Shown piece by piece: positions 42,560 to 50,872 of a stretch of DNA of 64,000 bases; position 1 is the stretch's first letter, and the number at the start of each line of letters is the position of its first letter. The stretch spans positions 310,001 to 374,000 of the forward strand of contig CAVSZK010000021.1 in the NCBI GenBank assembly GCA_963732415.1. The letters run 5' to 3'. The position numbers and the translations under genes were made by a program. This DNA is from RPQJ01 sp963732415 (lineage in GTDB: Bacteria > Pseudomonadota > Gammaproteobacteria > Steroidobacterales > Steroidobacteraceae). The notes under the pieces are model-generated. The model had not been told where the DNA came from, searched no databases, and worked only from the letters and a program-made list of their open reading frames with translations.

Positions 42560-44017
42560 ATGCTGCAGATCCACAATTCGCTGACCGGCCGCAAGGAATC
42601 GTTCCGGCCGATCGTACCGGGCGAAGTCCGCATGTATGTCTGCGGAATGACGGTCTACGACTACTGCCATCTTGGCCACGCCCGCATGCTGATCGCATTC
42701 GACGTCGTGCGGCGGCATCTTGCAGCGTCCGGCTACCGCGTCACGTTCGTGCGGAACATCACCGACATAGACGACAAGATCATCCAGCGCGCGGCGCAGA
42801 ACGGCGAGCCGATGACTGCGCTCACCGAGCGGTTCATCCGCGCCTACCATGAGGACTGCGAGGCGCTCGGCGTGGCGCGCGCGGACCACGAGCCACGCGC
42901 GACCGAGTACCTGCCCCAGATCGTCGCGATGGTGCAGACGCTGGTCGACAAGGGTTATGCGTACGCCGGCGGCAATGGCGACGTGTATTACTCGGTGTCG
43001 AGCTTCGCGCCATATGGCCGGCTCTCCGGAAAGAGGCTTGCGGACCTGCGCGCGGGTGCGCGCATCGACGTGGACGAGTCGAAGCGCGACCCGCTCGACT
43101 TCGTGCTGTGGAAGGCAGCCAAGCCAGGCGAACCCTCGTGGGAATCACCTTGGGGGGCAGGGCGTCCTGGCTGGCACATCGAGTGCTCGGCGATGTCCGT
43201 GGACCTGCTCGGGTCGCACTTCGATATCCACGGCGGCGGGATGGACCTCAAGTTTCCGCACCACGAGAATGAGATCGCGCAGACCTGCGCGGCCTGCGAC
43301 TCGAAGTTCGTGAACCTGTGGATGCACAACGGTTTCGTGCGTGTGGACGACGAGAAGATGTCGAAGTCACTCGGCAACTTCTTCACCGTGCGCGAGGTGC
43401 TCGAGTGGGTGCGCGATCCCGAGGTTGTGCGTTTCCTGATGATCGGCAGTCACTACCGCGGACCGATCAACTATTCCGACGACAGCCTGACCCAGGCGGA
43501 CGCCGCGCTCGCCAGGCTTTATGGTGCGCTGCGCGGGGTCCGGGCGGCGGCTGGTGCGGCCGCAACCGCCGCGACGGAACGGTTCGTGTCGGCAATGGAC
43601 GACGACTTCAACACGCCGGAAGCGATCGCGGTCTTGCAGTCGCTGGCGCGAGCCGTGAATACCGCGAAGGCGGCAGGTCGCAGCGACGATGCCTCGCTCG
43701 CGGCCGCAGAGCTTCGGGCGCTCGGTGCGCGCCTCGGGCTGCTGCAGCAGGACCCCGAGCTGTTCTTGAGAAAGCAGGCACGAAACGTCGTGATACGGCC
43801 GGAGGCGGCTCAACTATCGATCACGGGTCAGGAGGTGCCGGTGCAGGCGGACGCATCGCGGTCGGACGCCGACATCGAGCGGCTGATCCAGGCGCGCGCC
43901 GCGGCGCGTAAGTCGAAGGACTTCAAGGAATCGGACCGGATCCGTGACGAACTCGCGGCGGCGGGCATCCAGCTCGAAGACCAACCCGGCGGCAAGACCC
44001 TCTGGCGCCGCGGTTAG
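42560..44017 (+). CDS. cysS: Cysteinyl-tRNA synthetase
   Basis: A class I synthetase with a zinc-assisted cysteine site. The 485-residue protein has C28 in MYVCGMTVYD, the HIGH motif HLGH (37-40), WHIECSAMS and the HHENEIAQT zinc ligand stretch. KMSKSLGNF is present. Its C-terminus (SKDFKESDRIRDELAAAGIQLEDQPGG) is the normal anticodon-binding tail. The TAG stop at 44015-44017 abuts a perfect palindrome shared with the convergent folD. Confidence 0.97.
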   Translation: MLQIHNSLTGRKESFRPIVPGEVRMYVCGMTVYDYCHLGHARMLIAFDVVRRHLAASGYRVTFVRNITDIDDKIIQRAAQNGEPMTALTERFIRAYHEDCEALGVARADHEPRATEYLPQIVAMVQTLVDKGYAYAGGNGDVYYSVSSFAPYGRLSGKRLADLRAGARIDVDESKRDPLDFVLWKAAKPGEPSWESPWGAGRPGWHIECSAMSVDLLGSHFDIHGGGMDLKFPHHENEIAQTCAACDSKFVNLWMHNGFVRVDDEKMSKSLGNFFTVREVLEWVRDPEVVRFLMIGSHYRGPINYSDDSLTQADAALARLYGALRGVRAAAGAAATAATERFVSAMDDDFNTPEAIAVLQSLARAVNTAKAAGRSDDASLAAAELRALGARLGLLQQDPELFLRKQARNVVIRPEAAQLSITGQEVPVQADASRSDADIERLIQARAAARKSKDFKESDRIRDELAAAGIQLEDQPGGKTLWRRG

Positions 44018-44043
44018 AAAATAGGTGCCTGGCACCTATTTTC
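44017..44043. repeat. perfect 27-bp palindrome between cysS and folD
   Basis: GAAAATAGGTGCC, one central T, then its exact reverse complement. It ends with TTTTC on one strand and GAAAA on the other, so it could terminate transcription from both sides. The folD TAG stop lies inside it. By recall, palindromes of this AAATAGGTGCC type occur near Y1-transposase genes in other bacteria. Confidence 0.9.
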
Positions 44044-44887
44044 GCTGGAGCGCCGATTCGAGCGTGTTCTTCATCAGGATCGCGACGGTCATCGGGCCGA
44101 CGCCGCCGGGCACCGGCGTGATCCAGCCGGCGCGATCCCGCGCCACTTCGAAGTCGACGTCGCCCACGAGCTTGCCATTCGGCAGGCGGTTGATGCCCAC
44201 GTCGACGACGATCGCTCCCGGCTTCACCCACTCGCCGGGCACGATCCCCGGCTTGCCGACCGCAACCACCAACAGGTCAGCACGCTCGACGTGGTCGCGC
44301 AGGTTCGGCGTAAAGCGGTGGCATACGGTCACCGTTGCTCCGTCGAGCAGCAGTTCGAGCGCCATCGGCCGCCCGACCAGGTTGGACGCACCGACGACCA
44401 CCGCATGCAGGCCTTTGGTCGAGAGCCCGCAGCGGTCAAGCATCCTGACGACGCCATAGGGTGTGCAGGGCCGCATCAGTGGATTGCGCAGTGCGAGGCG
44501 TCCCACGTTATAGGGGTGAAAGCCATCCACGTCCTTCTCGGGTGCGATCGCCTCGATCACCGCGCGCTCGTCGATGTGGTCGGGCAGCGGCACCTGCACC
44601 AGGATGCCGTCGATCGACGGGTCGGAGTTCAGACGGTGCATCAGCGTCAGCAACTCGGTCTGGGTCGCAGAGTGGGGCAGGTCGTGGCTTACCGACACAA
44701 AGCCGCATTCCTCGCAGGCTGCCCGCTTATTGCGTACGTAGATGTGGGACGCCGGATCATCGCCCACCAGCACCACCGCGAGCCCGGGTCGGCGCTTGCC
44801 GGCGGCGGCGAGCCTGTCGCTTTCTTCACGTACCTCGCAACGGATGTCCGCCGCAATGGCCTTGCCGTCGATGATCTTGCCAGCCAT
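44036..44887 (-). CDS. folD: Methylenetetrahydrofolate dehydrogenase/cyclohydrolase
   Basis: Interconverts 5,10-methylene-, methenyl- and 10-formyl-THF, feeding purine and formyl-Met synthesis. The 283-residue protein has YVRNKRAACEECG with the catalytic lysine. QVPLPDHIDERAVIEAI, KDVDGFHPYN and RPCTPYGVVRML follow. VVGASNLVGRPM is the nucleotide-binding loop. The stop codon lies within the cysS/folD palindrome. A tRNA array lies upstream, transcribed in the opposite direction. Confidence 0.97.
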   Translation of the reverse strand: MAGKIIDGKAIAADIRCEVREESDRLAAAGKRRPGLAVVLVGDDPASHIYVRNKRAACEECGFVSVSHDLPHSATQTELLTLMHRLNSDPSIDGILVQVPLPDHIDERAVIEAIAPEKDVDGFHPYNVGRLALRNPLMRPCTPYGVVRMLDRCGLSTKGLHAVVVGASNLVGRPMALELLLDGATVTVCHRFTPNLRDHVERADLLVVAVGKPGIVPGEWVKPGAIVVDVGINRLPNGKLVGDVDFEVARDRAGWITPVPGGVGPMTVAILMKNTLESALQRK

Positions 44888-44964
44888 TCGTCAGGGTCCC
44901 TGGTGTCGGGGCGCGCATTCTGGCATGACCTTGCAGCCGGCCACGACACCAGGCTCCAACGAAA

Positions 44965-44993
44965 TTGACGCTTGGGGTCCCCGTCCGTATCAT
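44965..44993 (+). promoter_or_regulatory. promoter of the tRNA-Pro-Arg-His-Lys array
   Basis: TTGACG (44965-44970), an exact 17-bp spacer, TATCAT (44988-44993), then the GC-rich discriminator TCGCGCTCCCG. This is a strong sigma-70 arrangement of the stable-RNA type. The first tRNA starts about 58 nt after the expected start site. Confidence 0.7.
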
Positions 44994-45062
44994 TCGCGCT
45001 CCCGTGAAGGCGCGATCCGGCGGTGGATCGGGCTCAGGCGGCGACCACGAGTCGGTGCAGGG

Positions 45063-45139
45063 CGGGGCATGGCGCAGTCTGGTAGCGCATCTGCTTTGGG
45101 AGCAGAGGGTCGGGGGTTCGAATCCCTCTGCCCCGACCA
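45063..45139 (+). tRNA. tRNA-Pro (anticodon TGG)
   Basis: The acceptor stem CGGGGCA pairs with TGCCCCG. The anticodon loop TTTGGGA carries TGG. The T-loop GGTTCGAAT and an encoded CCA are present. It is the first of four tRNA genes. Confidence 0.95.
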
Positions 45140-45162
45140 ACCGGACCGCGGCCTCGGACGAT

Positions 45163-45239
45163 GCGCCCGTAGCTCAGCTGGATAGAGCATCGGCCTTCTA
45201 AGCCGAGGGTCGCAGGTTCGAGTCCTGCCGGGCGCGCCA
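45163..45239 (+). tRNA. tRNA-Arg (anticodon TCT)
   Basis: The acceptor GCGCCCG pairs with CGGGCGC. The stem TCGGC/GCCGA encloses loop CTTCTAA with anticodon TCT. CCA is encoded. It is 23 bp after tRNA-Pro. Confidence 0.95.
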
Positions 45240-45265
45240 CGCTTGGGGAATTTCCGCTGGACGAT

Positions 45266-45342
45266 GGTGGACGTAGCTCAGTTGGCAGAGCTCCGGGTTG
45301 TGGTCCCGGCGGTCGTGGGTTCGAGCCCCATCGTCCACCCCA
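45266..45342 (+). tRNA. tRNA-His (anticodon GTG)
   Basis: The acceptor GTGGACG pairs with CGTCCAC. G at 45266 is the extra G-1, opposite C at the discriminator position, as expected for tRNA-His. The anticodon loop TTGTGGT carries GTG. CCA is encoded. Confidence 0.95.
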
Positions 45343-45353
45343 GGTTTCAGGTT

Positions 45354-45429
45354 GGGCCGTTAGCTCAGTTGGTAGAGCTGCTGACTCTTAATCAGTAGGT
45401 CGTAGGTTCGAGTCCTACACGGCCCACCA
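45354..45429 (+). tRNA. tRNA-Lys (anticodon CTT)
   Basis: The acceptor GGGCCGT pairs with ACGGCCC. The stem GCTGA/TCAGT encloses loop CTCTTAA with anticodon CTT. CCA is encoded. It is 5 bp from the end of the convergent gene at 45435. Confidence 0.95.
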
Positions 45430-45434
45430 ACTTC

Positions 45435-46823
45435 TCACTCCTGCATGCCGTGGTAGAGCATCCGGATGAACAGCCGGATCCCGTCACTGTCCTTCAGTTC
45501 CTGGTAGCGCATGCCCGCGCGACCGCCGATGTCGCGGATGTCGGCCATTAGCTCCGGATGGAACTGGCAGGTGAACGATCGACGGATGCGCCGTGTCTCC
45601 CAGTCCTTGTAGTAGATGGACGTCGCGCTGACCTCCGTCCATGTCGATGGGTCCACGCGAGTCTGTCCCAGGATCTCCACGGCATACGGCAGGCTCAGCA
45701 GCCACGCGACCGGGCTCACGGCCAGCGCATGGCGCACCGGGATGATCGCGTCGTGGAGGTTCTTGTAGGACCAGTTGGCGAACAGGATCGCTTCCTCGTT
45801 CGCCTCGTCGCTGTGGAACATCTCGACCGTCAGCTCGCGCTCGATGGACATCACCACATCGATCACGCCTTCGAGTTCGTCGGCGACCAGTGCGTGTGCC
45901 TCGTGCACTTCCTCCGGAACGTGAGGCTGTTCTTCGCGCCGGCAGTAGGGCACCAGGCCACGGGTGCCGACCTCGAGGCTTTCGTTCGGGGCGACCGCGA
46001 ACCTCGGGTCGTGCCAACCGGTCGCCACGACTTCGCCCCGCTTGATGACCTGCAGCGTCTCGCCAAGCGCCTCGATCCTTCGGCACAGGCGCTGCAGTGA
46101 TTCAAGTGCGCGGCCGTTGGGGTCCATCGGCAGCCGTATGAGTGCCTGTACTTCGCGAACCGCACGCTTGATCAGCCGAATATGGGACGCTGCCGCCAGC
46201 TGGTGCCCGAGGCAGATGAAGAGGGTGGGGCCACTCGCGGTGGAGCGTCGCAGCAGCAGCTGGTCCACCAGCCGAAGCAGGTCGTCGAGACTCGCCTTGC
46301 CGCCTTCGAAGCTCTGCGCGTCGTGCACCGACGGGTTGCCGCCCTGCACGACCGTTGCAATGCCGGCGCTCAGTACATTCGCCAGTCGCTCGGTGTCGCC
46401 AATACCGCTGCGCCAGACCGGGTACAGGATGGTGTCCGCGTCTGCGACCTGCTGCAGCACATAAGCCACGTTCTTGGAGGCACGCACGGGTTCGCCGCGC
46501 GGGTTGACGCCGACGTCACGCCAGGGCTCGATGATCGAAACGCTCTGGCGATAGAGCTCCGGCATCTGCAGAAGGAAGCCGAGGTACTCCGGGCTCTCGA
46601 TGACTTTCTCGAGCGGCGGCGCAAGGCCCCAGTCGAAAAGTCCTTCCCGGGCGAGCATGTCCCTACCGGGAAATGGTGTCGGCGAGTTTCGGTCACGGAG
46701 GAAATACCCCAGCAGTGCGTGCACGGATTGTGGGCTCGACGCGTGCAGGCCCAGGATTCCGGGGCGCGCCCGCCAGCCCAGGTGCTGGATAGAAACGCTT
46801 GTGTTCGGGCGTACGGTGCTCAT
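45435..46823 (-). CDS. Atypical class I glutamine-amidotransferase-like protein
   Basis: A 462-residue soluble protein not recognised as a named family. An N-terminal part (about 1-120) precedes a region with VVQGGNPSVHDAQ, like the oxyanion strand of GATase domains. TLFICLGHQLAA follows, a nucleophile elbow with Cys, and, much later, CQFHPELM with the expected His-Pro-Glu. The distance from Cys to His is about 220 residues, against about 90 in ordinary class I GATases, so a large insertion is present. The insertion contains VMSIERELTVEMFHSDEANEEAI. No synthetase partner lies nearby. The start at 46823 is chosen; ATG at 46853 is possible. It converges with the tRNA array. Confidence 0.7.
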   Translation of the reverse strand: MSTVRPNTSVSIQHLGWRARPGILGLHASSPQSVHALLGYFLRDRNSPTPFPGRDMLAREGLFDWGLAPPLEKVIESPEYLGFLLQMPELYRQSVSIIEPWRDVGVNPRGEPVRASKNVAYVLQQVADADTILYPVWRSGIGDTERLANVLSAGIATVVQGGNPSVHDAQSFEGGKASLDDLLRLVDQLLLRRSTASGPTLFICLGHQLAAASHIRLIKRAVREVQALIRLPMDPNGRALESLQRLCRRIEALGETLQVIKRGEVVATGWHDPRFAVAPNESLEVGTRGLVPYCRREEQPHVPEEVHEAHALVADELEGVIDVVMSIERELTVEMFHSDEANEEAILFANWSYKNLHDAIIPVRHALAVSPVAWLLSLPYAVEILGQTRVDPSTWTEVSATSIYYKDWETRRIRRSFTCQFHPELMADIRDIGGRAGMRYQELKDSDGIRLFIRMLYHGMQE

Positions 46824-47127
46824 TGAGACGAGCCTGAGCAAGAGGCGTGCCATTACCGTCCAGCCGTGGCCCCGGTAGAAAGCCGCGGAACGGCGCAACC
46901 GCTCGCCGGCAATCGACCACCTCCTGCACCCGAACGGGGCGGGCGCATCGATCAACTTGCTCGATTGCGGTGCAGGACGTCGGCGAGTCGCGATCGTCGC
47001 GCGATTTGTCCGCCGACTTAGGTAGCTTTCCGACTGGTCGCGGTTTCCGACTGGTGTGACGATCCAGCTGGGGCCGAGCCGCCGGTGACCGATTGGCGGC
47101 TGCAGCGAATCTGCCCAGGAGATCGCG
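46824..47127. other. 304-bp divergent intergenic region with 12-bp direct repeats
   Basis: No gene is supported. TTTCCGACTGGT occurs twice (47027-47038 and 47044-47055), 17 bp apart, about 70-100 bp before the stress-protein start. A palindromic stretch TCGCGATCGTCGCGCGA lies near 46987-47003. The repeats may be regulator sites for the downstream Usp/ATPase genes. Confidence 0.6.
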
Positions 47128-48063
47128 ATGGCAACCAGGAAGTCTGTTCGGACCGTGCTCGCGGCGATCGCCGATCCGGCGGCGAGCGGGCAGGTCGCGG
47201 CACGCAAGGCGGTCGAGATCGCCTGGCTGTTTGGCGCAGACGTGGTGCTCTACCACGCGTGCTACGAGTCCTCGCTGTCCGGTGGCGTTCTTTTCGACTC
47301 TGCACATCTCGCGGCAGCGCGCCGTGACCATGTTGCCCGCGCCGTAAGCGGGCTCAAGGCAATGGCAGGCTTGCTCGGTGGCTCAGAACTCCAGATCCGG
47401 GTTCGTGCGGAATGGACGCAGTCCATTCCCGAGGCGGTAGCCCGTGCCGCGACGCGTGAAGGCGCCGACATCGTGGTGGCGGAGCCGCGCTACCGCGCGA
47501 CCCGCAGGCACCGCGGCCTGTCGCGAATCGACTGGGAGGTCGCTCGCCTGTGCCCAGTGCCATTGCTGCTGGCCCGCAGTGCAGCCCCCTACTCGAAGCC
47601 CAGGGTGCTGGCCGCGGTGGACCCCGGCGCACACGGCCTGCGAGTCTCGGCCCTCGATACCGGAATCGCCGCCATGGCGTCGGCGGTAGCGGCTGCCACC
47701 AATGGCGAAGTGCGACTCATCCACTGCATGCGCGATCCGAGCCTGGCCCTTGCGATCCGGCCAGCGGCTGTGCGGCGCGAGCGGCAGCGCGTCAAGACCA
47801 TGATGCGACACCTCGCGCGAGGCGCGGGAATTTCGGCGAAGGACGTCAGGATCGCGCGCGGCAATCCGGTCGAGAAGTTGATCGACGCCGTGGCGACCGA
47901 GGACGCCGATATCCTGGTGATGGGCACCATCGTGCGCGGTCCTGTGAGGCAGATGCTGATTGGCAGCACGACCGAGCAACTGATGCACGTCGCGCCGTGC
48001 GACATGCTGCTGGTCAAGCCGAACAGCTTCCGGCTGGCCTCCAGCCGCGGGTCGGGGAAATGA
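47128..48063 (+). CDS. Tandem-domain universal stress protein (UspA superfamily)
   Basis: A 311-residue cytoplasmic protein with two Usp domains, about 1-150 and 155-300. The second keeps the ATP-binding loop MGTIVRGPVRQMLIGST. The first has a degenerate version (AEPRYRATRRHRGLSRI). This resembles UspE-type tandem proteins. AGGAG lies upstream of the ATG. A P-type ATPase follows after 24 bp, so a shared role in ion or energy stress is plausible but not shown. Confidence 0.9.
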   Translation: MATRKSVRTVLAAIADPAASGQVAARKAVEIAWLFGADVVLYHACYESSLSGGVLFDSAHLAAARRDHVARAVSGLKAMAGLLGGSELQIRVRAEWTQSIPEAVARAATREGADIVVAEPRYRATRRHRGLSRIDWEVARLCPVPLLLARSAAPYSKPRVLAAVDPGAHGLRVSALDTGIAAMASAVAAATNGEVRLIHCMRDPSLALAIRPAAVRRERQRVKTMMRHLARGAGISAKDVRIARGNPVEKLIDAVATEDADILVMGTIVRGPVRQMLIGSTTEQLMHVAPCDMLLVKPNSFRLASSRGSGK

Positions 48064-48087
48064 AGAACGGGCCAGCGGCAGCAGAAA

Positions 48088-50814
48088 ATGACTGCGAAAG
48101 TCGCGCCGACGGCTCGGAATGCATGGCCGGAGGACCGCCATTGGCACGCGCTGCCCGCCAGCGAGGTCCTGCGCCTTCTTGACGCATCCGCGACCGGCCT
48201 CGGTCGGGCCGAAGCCGCGGCGCGCCTCGAGCGTTGTGGCCCGAACCTGTTGCCTGCCAGGCCTCCGCCCGGCGCCCTCGAAATCGGGCTTCGGCAGCTC
48301 AAGAGTCCGCTGATCTACGTGTTGCTCGCTGCGGCGGTTGCCGCAGTCGCACTGGGCGACCTGGGCGATGCGGGATTCATCGGCCTGGTGCTGCTGATCA
48401 ACTCAGGGCTCGGCGGATGGCAGGAGTGGCGCGCGGAGCGCCAGAGCCAGGCACTGCAGAAGCTGCTGCTGATTCGCGCTACCGTGCTGCGCGACGGCGA
48501 CTTGGTCGAACTCGACAGCGCGGAGGTCGTGCCGGGCGATGTCGTCGCGCTCGAGAGCGGGCAGCGGGTCCCGGCCGACCTGCGTCTGATCAACGCGCAC
48601 GGTCTTGAGATCGAGGAAGCGCTTCTCACCGGTGAGTCGCTCGCCGTGCTTAAGGACGCTTCGTGGAGCGGCGACGCCGACGCTGGACTGGCCGACTCCC
48701 TGAACATGGCATTCGCCGGCACGACAATCGCCCACGGCCGCGCGCATGGCGTGGCCGTGGCGACCGGCGCGCGTACGGCCGTGGGTCGACTCGCCATCTC
48801 GATCGCGGCAGCGGGCGCTGGCAAGCCGCCGCTGATCGAGCGGATGGAGCGGTTCAGTCGCGTGATTGCGGTGGCCGTGCTGTCGGCCGCAGTCTTCATC
48901 GGCGCGGTCGCGGTGCTGGTGCACGACGCGAGCATCGCGATGATGTTCATGTTTGGCGTCGCACTGGCGGTTTCCGCGATCCCCGAAGGGCTGCCGGTTG
49001 CAATCACGATTGCACTGGCGATTGCGGCCCGCAGGATGGCCGCGCGCGGCGCCATCGTGCGTCGCCTCCCGGCCGTCGAGGGACTGGGCAGTTGCACGCT
49101 GGTCGCCAGCGACAAGACCGGCACGCTCACCTGCAATGAGCTCACTGCGCGCGAGCTGTTCCTGAGCGATGGATCCCGGCACTCGGTCACCGGCGCGGGT
49201 TACGAGCCCGTCGGCGAGATACAAGCGCTGAATCGCGAACCGGCGCCGGTCGAATCAACGGCGCTGCGCGATCTGCTCGAGGTGGCCGCGGCATGTAACG
49301 AGGGCGACCTGTATCGCAGGGACGGTGCCTGGGGCTGGCGCGGCGATCCGACCGATATCGCGCTGCTCGCACTTGCCGGTAAGGGCGGTGTCGATCGCGA
49401 AACGCTGCTGGTGAATCGACCGATGGTGAACGGCATCCCGTTCGAACCCGAGCATCGCTTCGCCTGCAGCTGGCATACGGACGGCGGTCAGACCTGGGTG
49501 GCGGTCAAGGGTGCGCCGGAGAGGGTTCTCGAGATGTGCCGCCCGGCCCCGGATCGTTACGAGGCGGCGCACGCGGCGGCCGTTGACATGGCAAACCGTG
49601 GCCAGCGCGTCCTGGCACTCGCGTCCGGCCGCATTGCGCGCGTGATGACGCCGGGGGAAACGCCAGCGGAACCGGGCGACCTGGAGTTCGCGGGCCTGGT
49701 TGGGCTGATCGACCCGCTGCGGCCCGGCGTTTCCGCTGCCGTGCGGCGCTGCGATGACGCGGGCATCCGCGTGATCATGGTGACTGGCGACCATCCGGTC
49801 ACGGCACTGGCGATCGCACGGGAGATTGGCATCGCGACCCGGGAAACCGAAGTCGTGCACGGCTCCGAGCTACGTGCCGGCGACGACAGCCTGATCCAGG
49901 ATTCGATCGCAACCGGCCGCGTGTACGCGCGGGTAACGCCGGACCAGAAGCTGCTGATCGTGAAGGCGGCGCAGAAGGCTGGGCATTTCGTCGCGGTGAC
50001 CGGCGACGGCGTCAATGATGCTCCGGCCCTGCGCCACGCCAACATCGGCGTGGCCATGGGACGAGGCGGCACCGACGTGGCGCGCGATGCCGCAGACGTC
50101 GTGCTGAGCGACGACAACTTCGCAACCATCGTCGCGGGCGTGGAGGAGGGCAGGATCGCCTACCAGAACATCCGCAACGTCGTGTACCTGCTGATCGCCG
50201 CCGGCATCGCCGAAGTGCTCACCGTGGGCCTGGCGGTCGTCATCGGCCTGCCGCTGCCGCTGCTGCCGGTGCAACTGCTGTGGCTCAATCTCGTGACCAA
50301 CGGTTTGCAGGACGTAACCCTGGCCTGCGAACAGGGCCGCGGCAATGAACTCGACTCGCCGCCGCGCAGTCCTGGTGAGCGTGTATTCAACCGGCTGATG
50401 GTCGAGCGCATCGTGCTGGGCGGCCTGTGGATGGGGCTGCTGGCGTTCACTGCGTACGTGCTGATGCTGTCGGTCGACGTGCCGGTTCCCGAGGCCCGCA
50501 ACGCGCTGATGCTGCTGATGGTACTGCTGCAGAACGTCGATGCCTTCAACGCGCGCTCCGAGACGGTCTCGGCATTCCGTATGCCGCTCCGCCACAACCC
50601 ATTGCTGGTGCTGGGCGTGGCAGCCGCGCTGCTCTCGCACGTTGCGGCCATGTACATCCCGCTGATGCAGCGGGTGCTCAGCGTCAGCCCGATCGGCGGC
50701 AGGGAATGGCTGGTTCTCGGCGGAGCAGCGCTCAGCCTGCTGGTCGTCATGGAGCTGCAGAAGGCCAGCTGGCGGTGGCGAACACGCAGGCCGGCCGTGC
50801 GGCGGGAATGCTGA
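48088..50814 (+). CDS. P-type cation-transporting ATPase (P2 type)
   Basis: A 908-residue inner-membrane pump. The N-terminal cation-ATPase domain is HWHALPASEVLRLLDASATGLGR. The actuator has LLTGESLAV (about 175-185). D342 in DKTGTLT is the phosphorylated aspartate. M4 contains AIPEGLPVAI, a Ca2+/H+-pump-type PEGLP. The hinge is TGDGVNDAPAL, and M6 reads LLWLNLVTNGLQDVTLA. About ten membrane segments are present. These features place it with SERCA/PMA-like P2/P3 pumps. The ion (Ca2+, Mn2+, H+ or Na+) cannot be fixed by sight. It is cotranscribed with the Usp gene. Confidence 0.9.
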   Translation: MTAKVAPTARNAWPEDRHWHALPASEVLRLLDASATGLGRAEAAARLERCGPNLLPARPPPGALEIGLRQLKSPLIYVLLAAAVAAVALGDLGDAGFIGLVLLINSGLGGWQEWRAERQSQALQKLLLIRATVLRDGDLVELDSAEVVPGDVVALESGQRVPADLRLINAHGLEIEEALLTGESLAVLKDASWSGDADAGLADSLNMAFAGTTIAHGRAHGVAVATGARTAVGRLAISIAAAGAGKPPLIERMERFSRVIAVAVLSAAVFIGAVAVLVHDASIAMMFMFGVALAVSAIPEGLPVAITIALAIAARRMAARGAIVRRLPAVEGLGSCTLVASDKTGTLTCNELTARELFLSDGSRHSVTGAGYEPVGEIQALNREPAPVESTALRDLLEVAAACNEGDLYRRDGAWGWRGDPTDIALLALAGKGGVDRETLLVNRPMVNGIPFEPEHRFACSWHTDGGQTWVAVKGAPERVLEMCRPAPDRYEAAHAAAVDMANRGQRVLALASGRIARVMTPGETPAEPGDLEFAGLVGLIDPLRPGVSAAVRRCDDAGIRVIMVTGDHPVTALAIAREIGIATRETEVVHGSELRAGDDSLIQDSIATGRVYARVTPDQKLLIVKAAQKAGHFVAVTGDGVNDAPALRHANIGVAMGRGGTDVARDAADVVLSDDNFATIVAGVEEGRIAYQNIRNVVYLLIAAGIAEVLTVGLAVVIGLPLPLLPVQLLWLNLVTNGLQDVTLACEQGRGNELDSPPRSPGERVFNRLMVERIVLGGLWMGLLAFTAYVLMLSVDVPVPEARNALMLLMVLLQNVDAFNARSETVSAFRMPLRHNPLLVLGVAAALLSHVAAMYIPLMQRVLSVSPIGGREWLVLGGAALSLLVVMELQKASWRWRTRRPAVRREC

Positions 50815-50872
50815 GGGTCGAGGTCGGGACCCTGGAATCCAAATCTCATCGCGTCTGCCTATACTTCGGTCC

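Noticed and set aside
46824..47207. N-terminal extension of the amidotransferase-like protein to 590 residues
   Set aside because: The added part is Arg-rich and unpatterned and would run into the Usp gene. Starts at 46823 or 46853 are more likely.
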